The notes beneath the pieces are model-generated. The model had not been told where the DNA came from. It did not search any database and saw only the letters and a program-made list of their open reading frames with translations. From Onishia taeanensis (GTDB taxonomy: Bacteria > Pseudomonadota > Gammaproteobacteria > Pseudomonadales > Halomonadaceae), in assembly GCF_013349955.1 (NCBI RefSeq), contig NZ_JABVXC010000012.1:62001-126000 (forward strand): a stretch of 64,000 nt of DNA, written 5' to 3'. Within the stretch, counting starts at the first letter, position 1, and each line of letters begins with the position of its first letter. Both the position numbers and the translations under genes were made by a program. Below, in pieces: positions 25,145-38,434 of this stretch.

Positions 25145-26362
25145 ATGCGACGAGTGGTAGTCACCGGCCTGGGCATCGTGTCTTGCCTCGGCAACGACCG
25201 TCACCAGGTCCTCGATGCGCTCAAGGCAGGGCGCTCTGGCATCCGTTTCAAGGACGACTACGCTGAACGCGGCTTCCGCAGCCAGGTGGCGGGCGTCGTG
25301 GATATCGACCTCGACACGCTGGTCGACCGCAAGCTGCGCCGCTTCATGGGGGATGCCGCTGCCTATGCCTATGTGAGCATGGCTCAGGCCATCGAAGACT
25401 CGGGCCTCACACCGGAACAGGTATCGAACGAACGTACCGGCCTGATCGCCGGCTCCGGCGGCGCGTCCAGCGCCAACCAGGTCGAAGCCGCCGACGTCAT
25501 GCGCGAGAAAGGCCTACGCCGCGTGGGGCCTTATCGTGTCACCCGCACCATGGGTAGCACCGTCTCGGCCTGTTTGGCGACCCCGTTCAAGATCAAGGGC
25601 GTCAACTACTCGATCTCCTCGGCCTGCGCGACCTCGGCTCACTGCATCGGCAGCGCCGTCGAGCAGATCCAGCTGGGCAAGCAGGACGTGGTATTTGCCG
25701 GCGGCGGTGAAGAAGAGCACTGGACCCTGTCCTGCCTGTTCGACGCCATGGGCGCCCTGTCGACCCACTATAACGAGACGCCGGACCAGGCATCGCGCCC
25801 CTATGACCAGTCTCGCGACGGCTTCGTGATCGCCGGCGGCGGCGGCATGCTGGTGCTCGAAGATCTGGAACACGCCCAGGCTCGCGGCGCCAAGATCTAT
25901 GCCGAAGTGGTCGGCTATGGCGCCACCTCCGACGGCTATGACATGGTGGCACCCTCCGGTGAAGGTGCCGCCCGCTGCATGCGTCAGGCCATGTCCACGG
26001 TCAAGGGCGACATCGACTACGTCAACACACACGGCACCTCCACCCCCGTGGGTGATGTTGCCGAGCTGAAGGCGATTCGCGAGGTGTTCGGGGACCGGAC
26101 GCCGGCGATGAGCTCGACCAAGTCGCTGACCGGCCACTCGCTGGGCGCCACCGGTGTGCAGGAAGCGATCTACTCGCTGATGATGATGGAGCACCGCTTC
26201 ATCGCGGCCTCGGCCAATATCGAGCAACTGGACGATCAGGCCGAAGGCTTCGACATCGTCACCCAACGTCGCGATGACGCCGAGGTGACGCGCGTGCTGT
26301 CCAACAGCTTCGGCTTTGGCGGCACCAATGCCTGCCTGGTGCTGGAGAAGTTCAGCGGCTAA
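25145..26362 (+). CDS. fabB: 3-oxoacyl-ACP synthase I
   Basis: This 405-residue condensing enzyme is close to E. coli FabB (406). It elongates cis-3-decenoyl-ACP made by FabA. Catalytic Cys161 lies in [10 protein letters not shown], with the His residues in [10 protein letters not shown] and TGHSLGATG, completing the Cys-His-His triad. The frame is open back to 25034, but ATG at 25145 has AGGAGG upstream and starts the [10 protein letters not shown] motif. It is co-transcribed with fabA and followed by a terminator. Confidence 0.97.
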   Translation: MRRVVVTGLGIVSCLGNDRHQVLDALKAGRSGIRFKDDYAERGFRSQVAGVVDIDLDTLVDRKLRRFMGDAAAYAYVSMAQAIEDSGLTPEQVSNERTGLIAGSGGASSANQVEAADVMREKGLRRVGPYRVTRTMGSTVSACLATPFKIKGVNYSISSACATSAHCIGSAVEQIQLGKQDVVFAGGGEEEHWTLSCLFDAMGALSTHYNETPDQASRPYDQSRDGFVIAGGGGMLVLEDLEHAQARGAKIYAEVVGYGATSDGYDMVAPSGEGAARCMRQAMSTVKGDIDYVNTHGTSTPVGDVAELKAIREVFGDRTPAMSSTKSLTGHSLGATGVQEAIYSLMMMEHRFIAASANIEQLDDQAEGFDIVTQRRDDAEVTRVLSNSFGFGGTNACLVLEKFSG

Positions 26363-26388
26363 CGCTCAGGCTAGCATCCCGCTAACGC

Positions 26389-26418
26389 AAAGAAGGCGAC
26401 CCAAGGGTCGCCTTCTTT
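26389..26418 (+). terminator. rho-independent terminator after fabAB
   Basis: A perfect 14-bp inverted repeat (AAAGAAGGCGACCC and GGGTCGCCTTCTTT) with a tiny loop; A and T at the base allow use in both directions, including for plsC. Confidence 0.85.
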
Positions 26419-26501
26419 GTTTATCGCATCCGTGTGCGTCGCGCCAGCTTGATCGACGGCTAACCTGGCGGCTCGCCAAAGATGGCCGAATGCTTCGAGC
26501 G

Positions 26502-27257
26502 TCAGCTATTCACGGTCTCTTTGGCCGGTTTGCTTGCGGGCCTCGGCACCTCGGATATCTCCGCCAGACGCCCCTCGATCCAGGCTTCGACGTCTACCAG
26601 CACTTCTTCTGCCGTGCGGCCTTCGGTCTCGATCGGTGGGCCAATCTCCAGCGTCAGGCATCCCGGATTCTTCACCCAGTGTCGCCCCGGCCAGCGTTCA
26701 CCCGCATTATGCGCCACCGGCAGCACCGGCACGCCGGCGCGGCAGGCAATCACCGTCCCGCTCTTGTTATAGCGCCGGCGCTCGCCCGGTGGCACCCGAG
26801 TCCCCTCCGGGAAGATCAGCACCGATAGCCCCTCATCGAGACGCTCCTTGCCCTGGATTAGCACCTGCTTCATGGCCCGAGCCGGCTTGGAGCGATCCAG
26901 CGCAATCGGCTTGAGCAGCCTCAGACCCCAGCCGAAGATCGGGAAGTTCAGTAACTCCTGCTTGAGCACCGTACACACCGGCGGCTTGATCAATTGAAGG
27001 TAGATCGTCTCCCACTCGCACTGGTGGTTCGAGAGAATCACGCAGGCTCCCTCGGGCACATTCTCGTGCCCGCGGAAGTCATAGCGCACGCCACAGGTGA
27101 TGCGAAACCAGGCGACAACCACATGATTGTAGAGATTCAACAGCCGATAGCGCGAGCGTAACGGCAGCAGCGGCGCCAAGGGCAACAGAAAAACGCCGCT
27201 GAGAATCATGGCCAGGAAGTAACCGGCGTAGAAGAGCAGACTGCGCAGGGTATTCAT
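26502..27257 (-). CDS. plsC: 1-acyl-sn-glycerol-3-phosphate acyltransferase (PlsC type)
   Basis: This 251-residue membrane-associated acyltransferase has one N-terminal hydrophobic region (about residues 8-30). The catalytic motif reads NHQCEWE, so His is followed four residues later by Glu instead of the usual Asp (HX4E). The acceptor-binding motif is FPEGTR. The enzyme makes phosphatidic acid from lysophosphatidate. Its start overlaps the upstream RmlD-like gene by 4 bp, so the two are coupled. A convergent fabAB unit ends nearby, but the two sets of lipid genes are on opposite strands. Confidence 0.9.
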   Translation of the reverse strand: MNTLRSLLFYAGYFLAMILSGVFLLPLAPLLPLRSRYRLLNLYNHVVVAWFRITCGVRYDFRGHENVPEGACVILSNHQCEWETIYLQLIKPPVCTVLKQELLNFPIFGWGLRLLKPIALDRSKPARAMKQVLIQGKERLDEGLSVLIFPEGTRVPPGERRRYNKSGTVIACRAGVPVLPVAHNAGERWPGRHWVKNPGCLTLEIGPPIETEGRTAEEVLVDVEAWIEGRLAEISEVPRPASKPAKETVNS

Positions 27258-28150
27258 GCACTGCCCCCGCGATGATCAAGAGATTGGTCGGCAGGACGAT
27301 AGGCCTGGCACCAGGTATCGAGCATACGCCCGACTTCCAAGCGCCAGGGCTTCTGGTGCACGCCGAACACCTGCAGTACGCGACGACAGTTAAGCACCCG
27401 ACGCAGGGGTTGGCCGTGATGGTGATCAAGTGCCTTGAGCTCGCCAAGCAACAGCGGCTGGCCGAGGCCTTCGAGGCGCGTAACCAGTTGAGTGCGCACC
27501 ATCGAGGCGAAGGCAAAAGCGCTGACCGGTTCGGTGCCGGCCAGATGATAGACCCCCCAACTTTCTGCACCGCAGTGAATCTGCTGTAGCATGCCGATCA
27601 AGGCCATGGCCGCCGCATCCGCCGACGTCGGGCAGAAGATCACGTCCTGAGCCGCACTCAGTTCATCGCCGCTAACCAGCCGATCGAGCATGCTGCCAAG
27701 CCAAGCGCCGCTCCCTTCCAGGGCGAACAGTGGCCCCAGGCGCACGATCAGGTGGCGGGGATGACGCTCGCGAATCTGCTGGCCGACGGCCATCAATTGG
27801 CGCAACCCCTCGTCACGCGGCTCGGGTCTGACGTGCTCGTCGATGGGGCCCTCGAAGCCGTCTTCATAGAGCTGATCCGATACCGCCCACACCAGTGGCA
27901 CACCGAGATCCCGGCAGCTCGTAAGGCAGCGTTCTACCGCCTCGGCATGGGCCGTGACGGCTGCCGGCTCGATATCCATGGGCTGCACCAGCGGCGGAAC
28001 CAGCACCGCATCGGGTGAAATCTCGGCGAGCCGGCCGACCTCGAGGTCCATCCCGGCCTCGATCACCAGCTCGGTATCGGTACGACGATTGGCCTCACGG
28101 GCCAGTGCCAGGCTCAGACAGTGCCCGGCATCCAGTATCAACAGCTTCAC
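27254..28150 (-). CDS. RmlD-like sugar-nucleotide-binding protein, degenerate
   Basis: This 298-residue protein resembles the RmlD/extended SDR fold (SPDAVLVPPL, EAVERCLTSCRDLGVPLVWAVSD, LIVRLGPLFALEGSGAW, GVYHLAGTEPVSAF). The N-terminus LLILDAGHCLSLALARE lacks the GxxGxxG nucleotide motif and no YxxxK active pair is found, so dehydrogenase activity is unlikely. The start is GTG with AAGGAG 6 bases before it. It is translationally coupled to plsC, which points to a supporting role in envelope lipid or glycolipid synthesis; this is inference. Confidence 0.75.
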   Translation of the reverse strand: MKLLILDAGHCLSLALAREANRRTDTELVIEAGMDLEVGRLAEISPDAVLVPPLVQPMDIEPAAVTAHAEAVERCLTSCRDLGVPLVWAVSDQLYEDGFEGPIDEHVRPEPRDEGLRQLMAVGQQIRERHPRHLIVRLGPLFALEGSGAWLGSMLDRLVSGDELSAAQDVIFCPTSADAAAMALIGMLQQIHCGAESWGVYHLAGTEPVSAFAFASMVRTQLVTRLEGLGQPLLLGELKALDHHHGQPLRRVLNCRRVLQVFGVHQKPWRLEVGRMLDTWCQAYRPADQSLDHRGGSA

Positions 28151-28199
28151 GAAGGCTCCTTCATGGGCACCGATTCAGCGCAGGTAAAGGCGGGGCGCC

Positions 28200-28850
28200 T
28201 CAGAACGGAATCTCATCATCGAAGTCGTCGAAGCTGCCCGGATTCGGTGCGCCGAAGTTGTTACCCTGCTGAGGCTGCTGGGGCGGTTGCTGCGGCGGGC
28301 GCTGGGGCTGTCCGCCCTGCTGCGGGCCGCCTTGCTGACCGAAGTTGTTACCCTGAGGCGGCTGCTGGGGTGCATTGCCGTAGTTACCTGCCCCTCCACT
28401 CTGAGCGGCATTACCCTGCGGCATGCCGCCCTGGTTCATGCCGCCCTGGTTCATTCCCCCCGCATAGTTGCCACCCTGAGGATCGTTCTGCGGGTAGCCG
28501 CCCTGACCGCCGCTACGCGAGTCGAGCATCTGCATATCGTTGCAGACGATCTCGGTGGAATAGCGATCCTGACCGTCTTGGCCCTGCCACTTGCGAGTCT
28601 GCAGGCGGCCCTCGACATAAATACGCGAGCCTTTCTTGACGTACTGCTGAGCGATCTCGGCGAGCTTGTTGAACAGCACGACGGTATGCCATTCGGTGCG
28701 TTCCTGACGCTGCCCGCTCTGGCGATCGGTCCAGCTGTCGGTGGTGGCGATGCGCAGGTTGGCAACCGGGTTGCCGGACGGCAGGAAACGCACGTCCGGG
28801 TCTTGGCCCAGATTGCCGATCAGAATGACCTTGTTTACACCACGGGCCAT
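28200..28850 (-). CDS. ssb: single-stranded DNA-binding protein
   Basis: This 216-residue SSB has an N-terminal OB fold (residues 1-112: [18 protein letters not shown], then [13 protein letters not shown] and [16 protein letters not shown]), a long Gly/Gln/Pro/Asn-rich linker with repeated GGMNQ units, and the acidic tip DDFDDEIPF that docks repair and replication partners. It is longer than E. coli SSB (178) because of the linker. GGAG lies 8 bases before the ATG. The MFS gene upstream is only 55 bp away on the same strand, so they may share transcripts. Confidence 0.97.
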   Translation of the reverse strand: MARGVNKVILIGNLGQDPDVRFLPSGNPVANLRIATTDSWTDRQSGQRQERTEWHTVVLFNKLAEIAQQYVKKGSRIYVEGRLQTRKWQGQDGQDRYSTEIVCNDMQMLDSRSGGQGGYPQNDPQGGNYAGGMNQGGMNQGGMPQGNAAQSGGAGNYGNAPQQPPQGNNFGQQGGPQQGGQPQRPPQQPPQQPQQGNNFGAPNPGSFDDFDDEIPF

Positions 28851-28905
28851 GTTCTACTCCTTGATTGCGGGCGGCCGTCTGGCCGCTCGAATGAATGATG
28901 ACCGC

Positions 28906-30282
28906 CTAGCGGTCCTGAGCCCCGGCCACTCGCGCCAGGGCCTCGCTGTCTAGTTGCTGGCGATCGACCTTGAGGTAGGCAAGACGCTCTTCAGGGACCA
29001 CCAGCACATCTTCGACGCCTGCCACTTCGGCGAAGCGTTGCATCAGGGTTTCCAGGGCATCCTCGTGAGTGCGCTCATCAAGCGCCACCACTTCGCTTGA
29101 AAGGTGACGTGGCGTGGGCATGCCATACACCACCCCCAGCCAAAGCACCCCTACCAGCGTAGCACCGAAGAATACCGCGTCCTGGCCCCACTGCTGGCTC
29201 AGGGCACCGCCCAGCACACCGCCGAGAAAGGCCCCGAGGAACTGACTGGTGGAATAGACCCCCATGGCCGTGCCCTTGGTACCCGCCGGTGCCAGCTTGC
29301 TGATCATGGAAGGCAGGGTTGCCTCCAGCAGATTGAAGGCGGTGAAAAAGATCATTAGCAATGCGGCCAGGCTCCACCAGCCGGTATTCATCGCCCCCAT
29401 GCCCGCAAGGCTCAGTGTCAGCCCGGCCACCGCCAGCACCATCATGCTCTTCATGCGCCGGCGCTTCTCGGCAATGATCACCAGCGGCACCATGGCCACG
29501 AAGGCAAGCCCCATGATGCCGAGATAGATCCAGCCATGCTGCTCGGCGGGCACCCCCAGCGCGGCGAGGCGAACCGGCACCGCGACGAAAATCATCATCA
29601 GCAGCAGGTGCAGAGAGAAAATCGAGATATCCAGGCGCAGCAAGTCGCCGCGCTTCAGCATCGACTTGAGCTGGCCACTATCGAGCCCGACGTCCCGGTG
29701 GCGCAGACGGCGTGGCGCCGGAGGCACCAGCTTCCACAGCACCAGAATGCCCACCAGCGCCAGGGCGGCAGTGAACCAGAACACCCCGCTGAGGCCATAG
29801 TGGGCGGCCAGCAAGGGGCCAAGCACCATGGCCACCGCGAAGGCCACGCCGATCGACAAGCCGATGGTGGCCATGGCCGCGGTGCGCACCTGCTCACGGG
29901 TCTGATCGGCGAGCAGCGCCATGATGGCGGCGGCCACCGCCCCGCAGCCCTGCAGGCCGCGGCCGATGATGATGTCCAGGATGCTGTCCGCCTGGGCCGC
30001 GACGGCGCTGCCGAGGAAGAACAGCAACAGGCCAGCGGTGATCACCGGCTTGCGGCCGATGCGATCCGACAGTTGTCCGAAGGGGATCTGCAGCACGGCC
30101 TGAGAGAGCCCGTAGATACCCAATGCCACGCCGACCAGGAAAGGAGTGGCGCCGGCCAGGTCTCCGGCATGCAGAGCGAGCACCGGCAGCACCATGAACA
30201 GGCCCAGCATTCGCGAAGCATAGAGCCCCGCCAGGCCACCGATGGCACGCCGCTCGGGGGCGGTCAGCAAACGAGAAACCAT
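28906..30282 (-). CDS. MFS transporter with C-terminal YajR-like domain
   Basis: This is a roughly 458-residue major facilitator transporter with twelve predicted helices and the motif [13 protein letters not shown] after helix 2. A C-terminal soluble domain of about 65 residues ([35 protein letters not shown]) resembles the ferredoxin-like YAM domain of E. coli YajR. Substrates of YajR-type carriers are uncertain. Three in-frame ATGs are possible (30324, 30306, 30282) and none has a good ribosome site; 30282 gives the usual family N-terminus. It is divergent from uvrA. Confidence 0.88.
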   Translation of the reverse strand: MVSRLLTAPERRAIGGLAGLYASRMLGLFMVLPVLALHAGDLAGATPFLVGVALGIYGLSQAVLQIPFGQLSDRIGRKPVITAGLLLFFLGSAVAAQADSILDIIIGRGLQGCGAVAAAIMALLADQTREQVRTAAMATIGLSIGVAFAVAMVLGPLLAAHYGLSGVFWFTAALALVGILVLWKLVPPAPRRLRHRDVGLDSGQLKSMLKRGDLLRLDISIFSLHLLLMMIFVAVPVRLAALGVPAEQHGWIYLGIMGLAFVAMVPLVIIAEKRRRMKSMMVLAVAGLTLSLAGMGAMNTGWWSLAALLMIFFTAFNLLEATLPSMISKLAPAGTKGTAMGVYSTSQFLGAFLGGVLGGALSQQWGQDAVFFGATLVGVLWLGVVYGMPTPRHLSSEVVALDERTHEDALETLMQRFAEVAGVEDVLVVPEERLAYLKVDRQQLDSEALARVAGAQDR

Positions 30283-30398
30283 GGAAAATAGAGATCCCAA
30301 ACGCATGAAAGGGGCGCAAAGCACGCCTTAGTTGACCCCGTATTCTACCGGCTTGGCCATGCCCAGGGAAAGGCAGTGCAGCGTAAAGCTGCCCGGCT

Positions 30399-30428
30399 TT
30401 GGCGCCGCACTCGCCAAGCCCGTATACT
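30399..30428 (+). promoter_or_regulatory. probable uvrA promoter
   Basis: TTGGCG (30399-30404) and TATACT (30423-30428) are 18 bp apart, with TATACT 28 bp before the uvrA ATG. No CTGT-N8-ACAG LexA box was found in the spacer. Confidence 0.5.
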
Positions 30429-30455
30429 TGAGCTTTTGTGCTGCACGAGGTGGCA

Positions 30456-33305
<2,850 letters not shown>

Positions 33306-33310
33306 GCCGG

Positions 33311-33372
33311 GCTCGTAGCTCGTAGCTCGTAGCTCGTAGCTCGTAGCTCGTAGCTCGTAGCTCGTAGCTCGT
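33311..33372. repeat. heptanucleotide tandem repeat (GCTCGTA)n
   Basis: GCTCGTA is repeated eight times without error and followed by a partial ninth copy (GCTCGT). It starts 6 bp after the uvrA stop. Further short direct repeats of CTTCCAG follow up to about 33412. No spacers occur, so it is not CRISPR. Copy number is likely to vary by replication slippage. Confidence 0.97.
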
Positions 33373-33420
33373 CTTCCAGCTTCCAGGCGCGAAGCGCCGC
33401 TCTTCCAGCTTCAAGCGCAT

Positions 33421-33450
33421 AAAAAAACCGACTCCCGGAGGAGTCGGTTT
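33421..33450 (-). terminator. terminator after rplQ (usable also by uvrA)
   Basis: An 11-bp perfect stem (AAACCGACTCC and GGAGTCGGTTT) with a CGGA loop is flanked by seven A on the left, giving a T-run for the leftward alpha operon. Confidence 0.9.
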
Positions 33451-33486
33451 TCTGTGTCGGATGACCGGTGCGAGGCAGCGCGAGGA

Positions 33487-33870
33487 TCAATCCTCGGCGG
33501 CTTCCTCGACGACCGGACGATCGACCAGTTCGACGTAGGCCATGGGGGCGTTGTCGCCGGTGCGGAAACCGCACTTGAGGATACGGACGTAACCGCCCGG
33601 ACGCTCGACGTAACGCGGACCCAGCTCATTGAAGAGCTTGCCGACCGCTTCTTTGGAGCGGGTGCGGCTGAAGGCCAGACGACGGTTGGCGACACTGTCC
33701 TGCTTGGACAAGGTGATCAGCGGCTCGACGTGACGACGCAGCTCCTTGGCCTTGGGCAGGGTTGTCTTGATCACTTCATGCTCGACCAGAGACACGCACA
33801 TGTTCTTGAACATGGCCTGACGGTGCGAGCTGTTGCGATTTAATTGGCGACCACTCTTACGATGACGCAT
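33487..33870 (-). CDS. rplQ: 50S ribosomal protein L17
   Basis: L17 has 127 residues and begins [20 protein letters not shown], the invariant L17 start that contacts 23S rRNA near the exit tunnel. An acidic tail (VVEEAAED) closes the protein. It is the last gene of the alpha operon (rpsM-rpsK-rpsD-rpoA-rplQ), 39 bp after rpoA, and ends before a terminator. Confidence 0.98.
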   Translation of the reverse strand: MRHRKSGRQLNRNSSHRQAMFKNMCVSLVEHEVIKTTLPKAKELRRHVEPLITLSKQDSVANRRLAFSRTRSKEAVGKLFNELGPRYVERPGGYVRILKCGFRTGDNAPMAYVELVDRPVVEEAAED

Positions 33871-33909
33871 GGTTGTAATTCCTTACCAAACTGGGACTCG
33901 AGGCGACGC

Positions 33910-34908
33910 TCACGCGGATGCCTTGTCGTCCTTCAGGCTTGCCGGCGGCCAGTTTTCCAGCCGCATGCCAAGGGACAGACCGCGCGTAGCCAACACATCC
34001 TTGATTTCGTTCAAGGACTTCTTGCCGAGATTCGGGGTCTTCAACAGCTCCACCTCGGTGCGCTGAATCAGATCGCCGATGTAATAGATATTCTCGGCCT
34101 TGAGGCAGTTGGCACTGCGTACGGTCAACTCGAGATCGTCTACGGGGCGCAGCAGGATGGGATCGATCTGATCCTCTTCCTCCACCACTTCCTGTTCCTT
34201 GTCGGCTTCCAGGTCGACGAACGCAGCCAGCTGCTCTTGCAGGATGGTTGCGCTGCGACGGATCGCCTCTTCCGGATCCAGGGTGCCGTCGGTTTCCAGG
34301 TCGATGATCAGCTTGTCGAGGTCGGTACGTTGCTCGACACGCGCGGCATCCACGGAATAGGAAACACGACGCACAGGGCTGTAGGTCGCATCCAACTGCA
34401 GGCGACCGATGGCCCGGGACTCGTCCTCGGCACCATCGCGGGTATCCGCCGGCTCGTAGCCACGACCGCGGGCCACCTTTAGCTGCATTTTCAGCTCGGC
34501 GCCTTCGTTGACGTGTGCGATCACATGGTCGGGATTGACGATCTCGACATCATGGTCGACGGCAATATCGCCGGCCGTGACGAGGCAAGGACCCTGCTTG
34601 TTCAGCGTGAGCGTTGCTTCGTCGCGGCTGTGCATTTTGATTGCCACGTCTTTGAGGTTCAGGAGCATCTCGATGACGTCTTCCTGGACCCCTTCGATCG
34701 CACTGTACTCGTGATCGACTCCTGCGATTTCGACTTCCACCACGGCGCAGCCGGGCATGGAAGACAGCAGAATACGACGCAGAGCATTCCCCAGGGTGTG
34801 ACCGAAACCGCGCTCGAACGGCTCGAGCACGATCTTCGCGTGGTGCGCGCTGATCTCTTCGACCTTGATATCGCGAGGACGGAGAAACTCTGTCACTGAA
34901 CGCTGCAT
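33910..34908 (-). CDS. rpoA: RNA polymerase subunit alpha
   Basis: This 332-residue subunit starts RNA polymerase assembly and contacts promoters and activators. The N-terminal dimerisation domain includes [23 protein letters not shown]; the C-terminal domain (about 250-325) has [22 protein letters not shown] and [18 protein letters not shown], which bind UP elements. The frame runs to 34959, but ATG at 34908 ([11 protein letters not shown]) has AAAGGTG upstream and matches the family. Confidence 0.98.
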   Translation of the reverse strand: MQRSVTEFLRPRDIKVEEISAHHAKIVLEPFERGFGHTLGNALRRILLSSMPGCAVVEVEIAGVDHEYSAIEGVQEDVIEMLLNLKDVAIKMHSRDEATLTLNKQGPCLVTAGDIAVDHDVEIVNPDHVIAHVNEGAELKMQLKVARGRGYEPADTRDGAEDESRAIGRLQLDATYSPVRRVSYSVDAARVEQRTDLDKLIIDLETDGTLDPEEAIRRSATILQEQLAAFVDLEADKEQEVVEEEDQIDPILLRPVDDLELTVRSANCLKAENIYYIGDLIQRTEVELLKTPNLGKKSLNEIKDVLATRGLSLGMRLENWPPASLKDDKASA

Positions 34909-34986
34909 ATGAACACCTTTCAGGCTGCCAAACGGATACTCGGTACTCGACCGGGCCACCTCGGTGACCCGGCGCCGCTAAGCGGA

Positions 34987-35607
34987 TTACTTCGAGTACA
35001 GCTCGACGATCAGGTTTTCGTTGATGTCGGCAGACAGGTCGCCGCGTTCAGGCAGAGCCTTGAAAGTGCCTTCCATCTTCTTGGAGTCGACGTCGACCCA
35101 GGACACATCACCACGGTTAGCGGCGATGGACAGCGCATTCTGGATGCGCGCCTGGTTCTTGGCCTTCTCGCGAATGCTGACCACGTCACCCGGCTTGACC
35201 TTGTAGGACGCCACGTTGACGGTGCGGCCATTCACGGCGAGGGCCTTGTGACTGACCAGCTGACGCGCTTCAGAGCGAGTCGAGCCGAAGCCCATACGGT
35301 AGACGACGTTGTCCAGTCGGGTTTCGAGAAGCTGCAGCAACACTTCACCGGTCGCGCCCTTAACACGGGCCGCTTCCTTGTAGTAGTTGCGGAACTGCTT
35401 CTCGAGTACGCCATACATGCGACGTACTTTCTGCTTCTCACGAAGCTGCAAGCCGTAGTCGGAAAGACGCTGACGGCGCTGGCCGTGTACACCCGGAATC
35501 TGCTCGGATTTACACTTCTTCTCGAAGGGAGTCACACCACTCTTCAGAAAGAGGTCGGTGCCTTCACGACGAGACAGTTTACACTTCGGTCCAATATAAC
35601 GAGCCAT
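34987..35607 (-). CDS. rpsD: 30S ribosomal protein S4
   Basis: S4 has 206 residues, the E. coli length. It binds the 5' domain of 16S rRNA early in 30S assembly and in enterobacteria also represses the alpha operon. The start is [19 protein letters not shown]; the S4 RNA-binding domain (about 95-155) includes [23 protein letters not shown]. It lies 12 bp after rpsK. Confidence 0.98.
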   Translation of the reverse strand: MARYIGPKCKLSRREGTDLFLKSGVTPFEKKCKSEQIPGVHGQRRQRLSDYGLQLREKQKVRRMYGVLEKQFRNYYKEAARVKGATGEVLLQLLETRLDNVVYRMGFGSTRSEARQLVSHKALAVNGRTVNVASYKVKPGDVVSIREKAKNQARIQNALSIAANRGDVSWVDVDSKKMEGTFKALPERGDLSADINENLIVELYSK

Positions 35608-35619
35608 GAGTCTGTCTCC

Positions 35620-36006
35620 TTAAACGCGGCGTTTCTTCGGCGGACGGCAGCCGTTGTGGGGAACGGGCGTCGCGTCGGTGATGCTTTGCACGCGGAAACC
35701 GGCGGCATTGAGTGCACGCACGGCGGACTCACGACCAGGTCCAGGACCTTTGACCAGCACGTCGACGTTTTTCACACCATACTCGGCTGCAGCAGTCGCT
35801 GCACGTTCACTTGCCACTTGAGCAGCGAACGGGGTGCTCTTGCGAGAACCACGAAAACCCGAACCACCGGCTGTCGCCCATGACAGAGCGTTGCCCTGGC
35901 GGTCTGTGATCGTCACGATAGTGTTGTTAAAAGAGGCGTGGATATGCGCAACGGCATCCACCACCTGCTTTTTAACCTTTTTGCGATTACTACGCGGGTT
36001 AGCCAT
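35620..36006 (-). CDS. rpsK: 30S ribosomal protein S11
   Basis: S11 has 128 residues and lies in the 30S platform at the E site. Typical segments are [27 protein letters not shown] and the C-terminal [18 protein letters not shown]. The N-terminus has the basic NRKKVKKQV stretch. It follows rpsM in the alpha operon. Confidence 0.98.
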   Translation of the reverse strand: MANPRSNRKKVKKQVVDAVAHIHASFNNTIVTITDRQGNALSWATAGGSGFRGSRKSTPFAAQVASERAATAAAEYGVKNVDVLVKGPGPGRESAVRALNAAGFRVQSITDATPVPHNGCRPPKKRRV

Positions 36007-36045
36007 GTTGATGTTTCTTCCTGTCTTAACGCCAGAACATGCGTA

Positions 36046-36402
36046 TTATTTGCGAATCGGCTTACGCGGGCCCTTGCGGGTACGCGCATTGGTCTTGGTA
36101 CGCTGACCACGCAGCGGAAGACCACGACGATGACGCAGACCACGATAGCAACCCAGATCCATGAGACGCTTGATATTAAGCGTCGTATCACGGCGAAGGT
36201 CGCCTTCTACGGTGTACTTGCCGACCTCGGTACGCAGGCTGTCGACTTCATCAGAAGACAGTTCCTGAACCTTGGCGGTCGGCGCGATACCGGCAGCTGC
36301 ACAGATATCCACTGCGCGAGTACGGCCGATCCCGAAGATATAGGTCAGCGAGATCGCCGCATGCTTGTTGTCCGGGATATTGACGCCTGCAATACGGGCC
36401 AT
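36046..36402 (-). CDS. rpsM: 30S ribosomal protein S13
   Basis: S13 has 118 residues and sits in the 30S head contacting the P-site tRNA and bridge B1. The start [19 protein letters not shown] and the basic tail [17 protein letters not shown] are characteristic. It is the first gene of the alpha operon; a 123-bp spacer with its own promoter separates it from rpmJ. Confidence 0.98.
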   Translation of the reverse strand: MARIAGVNIPDNKHAAISLTYIFGIGRTRAVDICAAAGIAPTAKVQELSSDEVDSLRTEVGKYTVEGDLRRDTTLNIKRLMDLGCYRGLRHRRGLPLRGQRTKTNARTRKGPRKPIRK

Positions 36403-36459
36403 CAGCTTACTCCGAAATTTGAGCGGCTTGCTCGTTTAATCATCTACAAAAGGCGCAAC

Positions 36460-36488
36460 AGCATACCCCTTTACCCAGCGAAGGGCAA
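36460..36488 (-). promoter_or_regulatory. probable alpha-operon promoter before rpsM
   Basis: On the minus strand TTGCCC (36488-36483) and TATGCT (36465-36460) are 17 bp apart, with the -10 about 60 bp before the rpsM ATG. The roughly 50-base leader is the place where S4 regulates the operon in E. coli; a pseudoknot could not be confirmed by eye. Confidence 0.55.
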
Positions 36489-36525
36489 GGGGCATGCCGG
36501 CACCCGGTTGAGTACAGCCGCCAGG

Positions 36526-36639
36526 TTAACCCTGGCGCTGCTTGTGCCGAGGCTCCGTGCAGATGACGCGGACGGCGCCATTGCGACGGATAATCTTGCA
36601 GTTACGGCACATCTTCTTCACGGAAGCTCGAACTTTCAT
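36526..36639 (-). CDS. rpmJ: 50S ribosomal protein L36
   Basis: This 37-residue protein reads [19 protein letters not shown], then [18 protein letters not shown]. It has the zinc-type Cys/Cys/Cys/His ligand set (CRNC, then ICTEPRH), so it is the zinc-binding form. It lies 28 bp after secY at the end of the spc operon. GAGAGAACG stands before the ATG. Confidence 0.96.
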   Translation of the reverse strand: MKVRASVKKMCRNCKIIRRNGAVRVICTEPRHKQRQG

Positions 36640-36667
36640 CGTTCTCTCCAAATCGCGTGCGGCGCGC

Positions 36668-37996
36668 TTAGCGCATGCCGCCGCTACCGTAGCCTTTCAG
36701 GTTGGACTTCTTCATCACCGAGTCGTACTGGCTCGACATCAAGTGCGACTGTACCTGCGACATGAAATCCATGATGACAACCACCACGATCAGCAACGAC
36801 GTCCCGCCAAAGAAGAAGGGAACGTTCCAGGCCACGATCAGGAATTGGGGCATCAAGGATACGGCGGTGATGTACAGGGCACCAAACAAAGTCAGACGCG
36901 TCATGACCTTGTCGACATAGCGAGCGGTCTGCTCACCAGGACGAATGCCCGGCAGGAAGGCCCCTGACTTCTTGAGGTTGTCAGCGACATCCTTGGGGTT
37001 GAAGACCAGCGCTGTGTAAAAGAAGCAGAAGAATACCACCGCGAGCGCGAAAAGCAAGATGTACAGCGGTTGACCCGGCCCGAGAGCCAAGGACGCCTGT
37101 TGCAACCAGTCCAACCCCTCACCGGAGCTGACCCACTGTCCGAGCGATGCAGGGAACAGCAGAATGCTGGACGCAAAGATCGCCGGGATGACCCCTGCCA
37201 TGTTGACCTTGAGCGGCAGGTAGCTGCTCTGGCCCGCATACATCTTGTTGCCCACCTGGCGGCGCGGATAGTTCACCGTAATGCGGCGTTGGCCACGCTC
37301 GATGAACACCACGAAAGCCACCGTGGCGATGCCGAGGATCGTCAGTGCCAGCAAGGGCAGCACGTTCCAGGCACCGTCGTTGCGAGCCAGCTCGAAAGAC
37401 TGGCCCACCGCGCCCGGCAGACCCGCGACGATCCCCGAGAAGATCAGCAGCGAAATACCGTTGCCGATGCCCTTCTCGGTGATCTGCTCACCCAGCCACA
37501 TCATGAACACCGCGCCAGCCACGAAGGTAACCACGGCGGTGAAATAGAAGCTGAAGTCAGCGGTGTAGGCAATCCCTTGTCCTGCCAGACCGACGGACAT
37601 ACCGACAGCCTGGACGAAGGCCAGGATCACCGTACCGTAGCGGGTATATTGGCTGATCTTGCGGCGGCCGGCCTCGCCTTCCTTCTTCAACTGTTCCAGT
37701 TGAGGCGAGACCGCCGACAGGAGCTGCATGATAATCGACGCCGAGATATAGGGCATGATGCCCAGGGCGAAGATACTCATACGCTCCAGCGCACCGCCCG
37801 AGAACATGTTGAACATGCCAAGGATGGTGCCCTGCTGCTCCCTGAACAAGGCAGCAAGCTGGTCAGGATTGATACCGGGTACGGGAATGTGAGCACCGAT
37901 TCGGTACACCACAATGGCGAGGAGCACAAAGCGCAAACGCGCCCAGAGTTCACTCAGACCGCTGCCCATCGCCGGCATGTTTCCTGACTTAGCCAT
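36668..37996 (-). CDS. secY: preprotein translocase subunit SecY
   Basis: This 442-residue channel protein has ten membrane helices. With SecE (63572) it forms the SecYEG pore in the inner membrane. The N-terminus [26 protein letters not shown], the plug region [26 protein letters not shown] and the basic C-terminal loop [12 protein letters not shown] are typical. It follows rplO directly with no spacer. Confidence 0.98.
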   Translation of the reverse strand: MAKSGNMPAMGSGLSELWARLRFVLLAIVVYRIGAHIPVPGINPDQLAALFREQQGTILGMFNMFSGGALERMSIFALGIMPYISASIIMQLLSAVSPQLEQLKKEGEAGRRKISQYTRYGTVILAFVQAVGMSVGLAGQGIAYTADFSFYFTAVVTFVAGAVFMMWLGEQITEKGIGNGISLLIFSGIVAGLPGAVGQSFELARNDGAWNVLPLLALTILGIATVAFVVFIERGQRRITVNYPRRQVGNKMYAGQSSYLPLKVNMAGVIPAIFASSILLFPASLGQWVSSGEGLDWLQQASLALGPGQPLYILLFALAVVFFCFFYTALVFNPKDVADNLKKSGAFLPGIRPGEQTARYVDKVMTRLTLFGALYITAVSLMPQFLIVAWNVPFFFGGTSLLIVVVVIMDFMSQVQSHLMSSQYDSVMKKSNLKGYGSGGMR

Positions 37997-38431
37997 TTAG
38001 TCCTCTACCTTGCCGCCAGCGGCTTCGATCGCGGCCCGGGCACCCTTGGTGACCTTGAGACCGCGGACGGTAACCGCTTTGTTCAGTTCGCCAGAGAGGA
38101 GCACCTTCGCGTAACGCGTGGCGTCCTTGAGCACGTTGGCTTTCTTCAGCGCTTCCAGGTCGACGACATCGCCGTCTACCTTGGCAAGCTCGGCCAGACG
38201 AACTTCTTCGCTGACCAGAGACTTCGCTGACGTGAAACCAAACTTCGGCAGACGACGCTGCAGCGGCATCTGACCGCCTTCGAAGCCGGGCTTCACGGAG
38301 CCGCCGGTACGTGACTTCTGGCCTTTATGACCACGGCCACCGGTCTTGCCCAGACCGGAGCCGATGCCACGACCGACACGCTTTTCAGCGTGCTTGGAAC
38401 CCGGTGCCGGGCTCAGGCTATTGAGTTTCAT
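37997..38431 (-). CDS. rplO: 50S ribosomal protein L15
   Basis: L15 has 144 residues and joins late in 50S assembly. The Gly-rich N-terminal extension [28 protein letters not shown] (read in parts) and the globular end [21 protein letters not shown] are typical. It lies 3 bp after rpmD and abuts secY. Confidence 0.98.
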   Translation of the reverse strand: MKLNSLSPAPGSKHAEKRVGRGIGSGLGKTGGRGHKGQKSRTGGSVKPGFEGGQMPLQRRLPKFGFTSAKSLVSEEVRLAELAKVDGDVVDLEALKKANVLKDATRYAKVLLSGELNKAVTVRGLKVTKGARAAIEAAGGKVED

Positions 38432-38434
38432 GGA

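Noticed and set aside
30283..30455. SOS (LexA) box expected before uvrA
   Set aside because: No CTGT-N8-ACAG or close variant was found in the spacer, so DNA-damage control of uvrA is not claimed.
33311..33372. CRISPR array
   Set aside because: The repeats are seven bases long and contiguous, with no spacers and no cas genes nearby.
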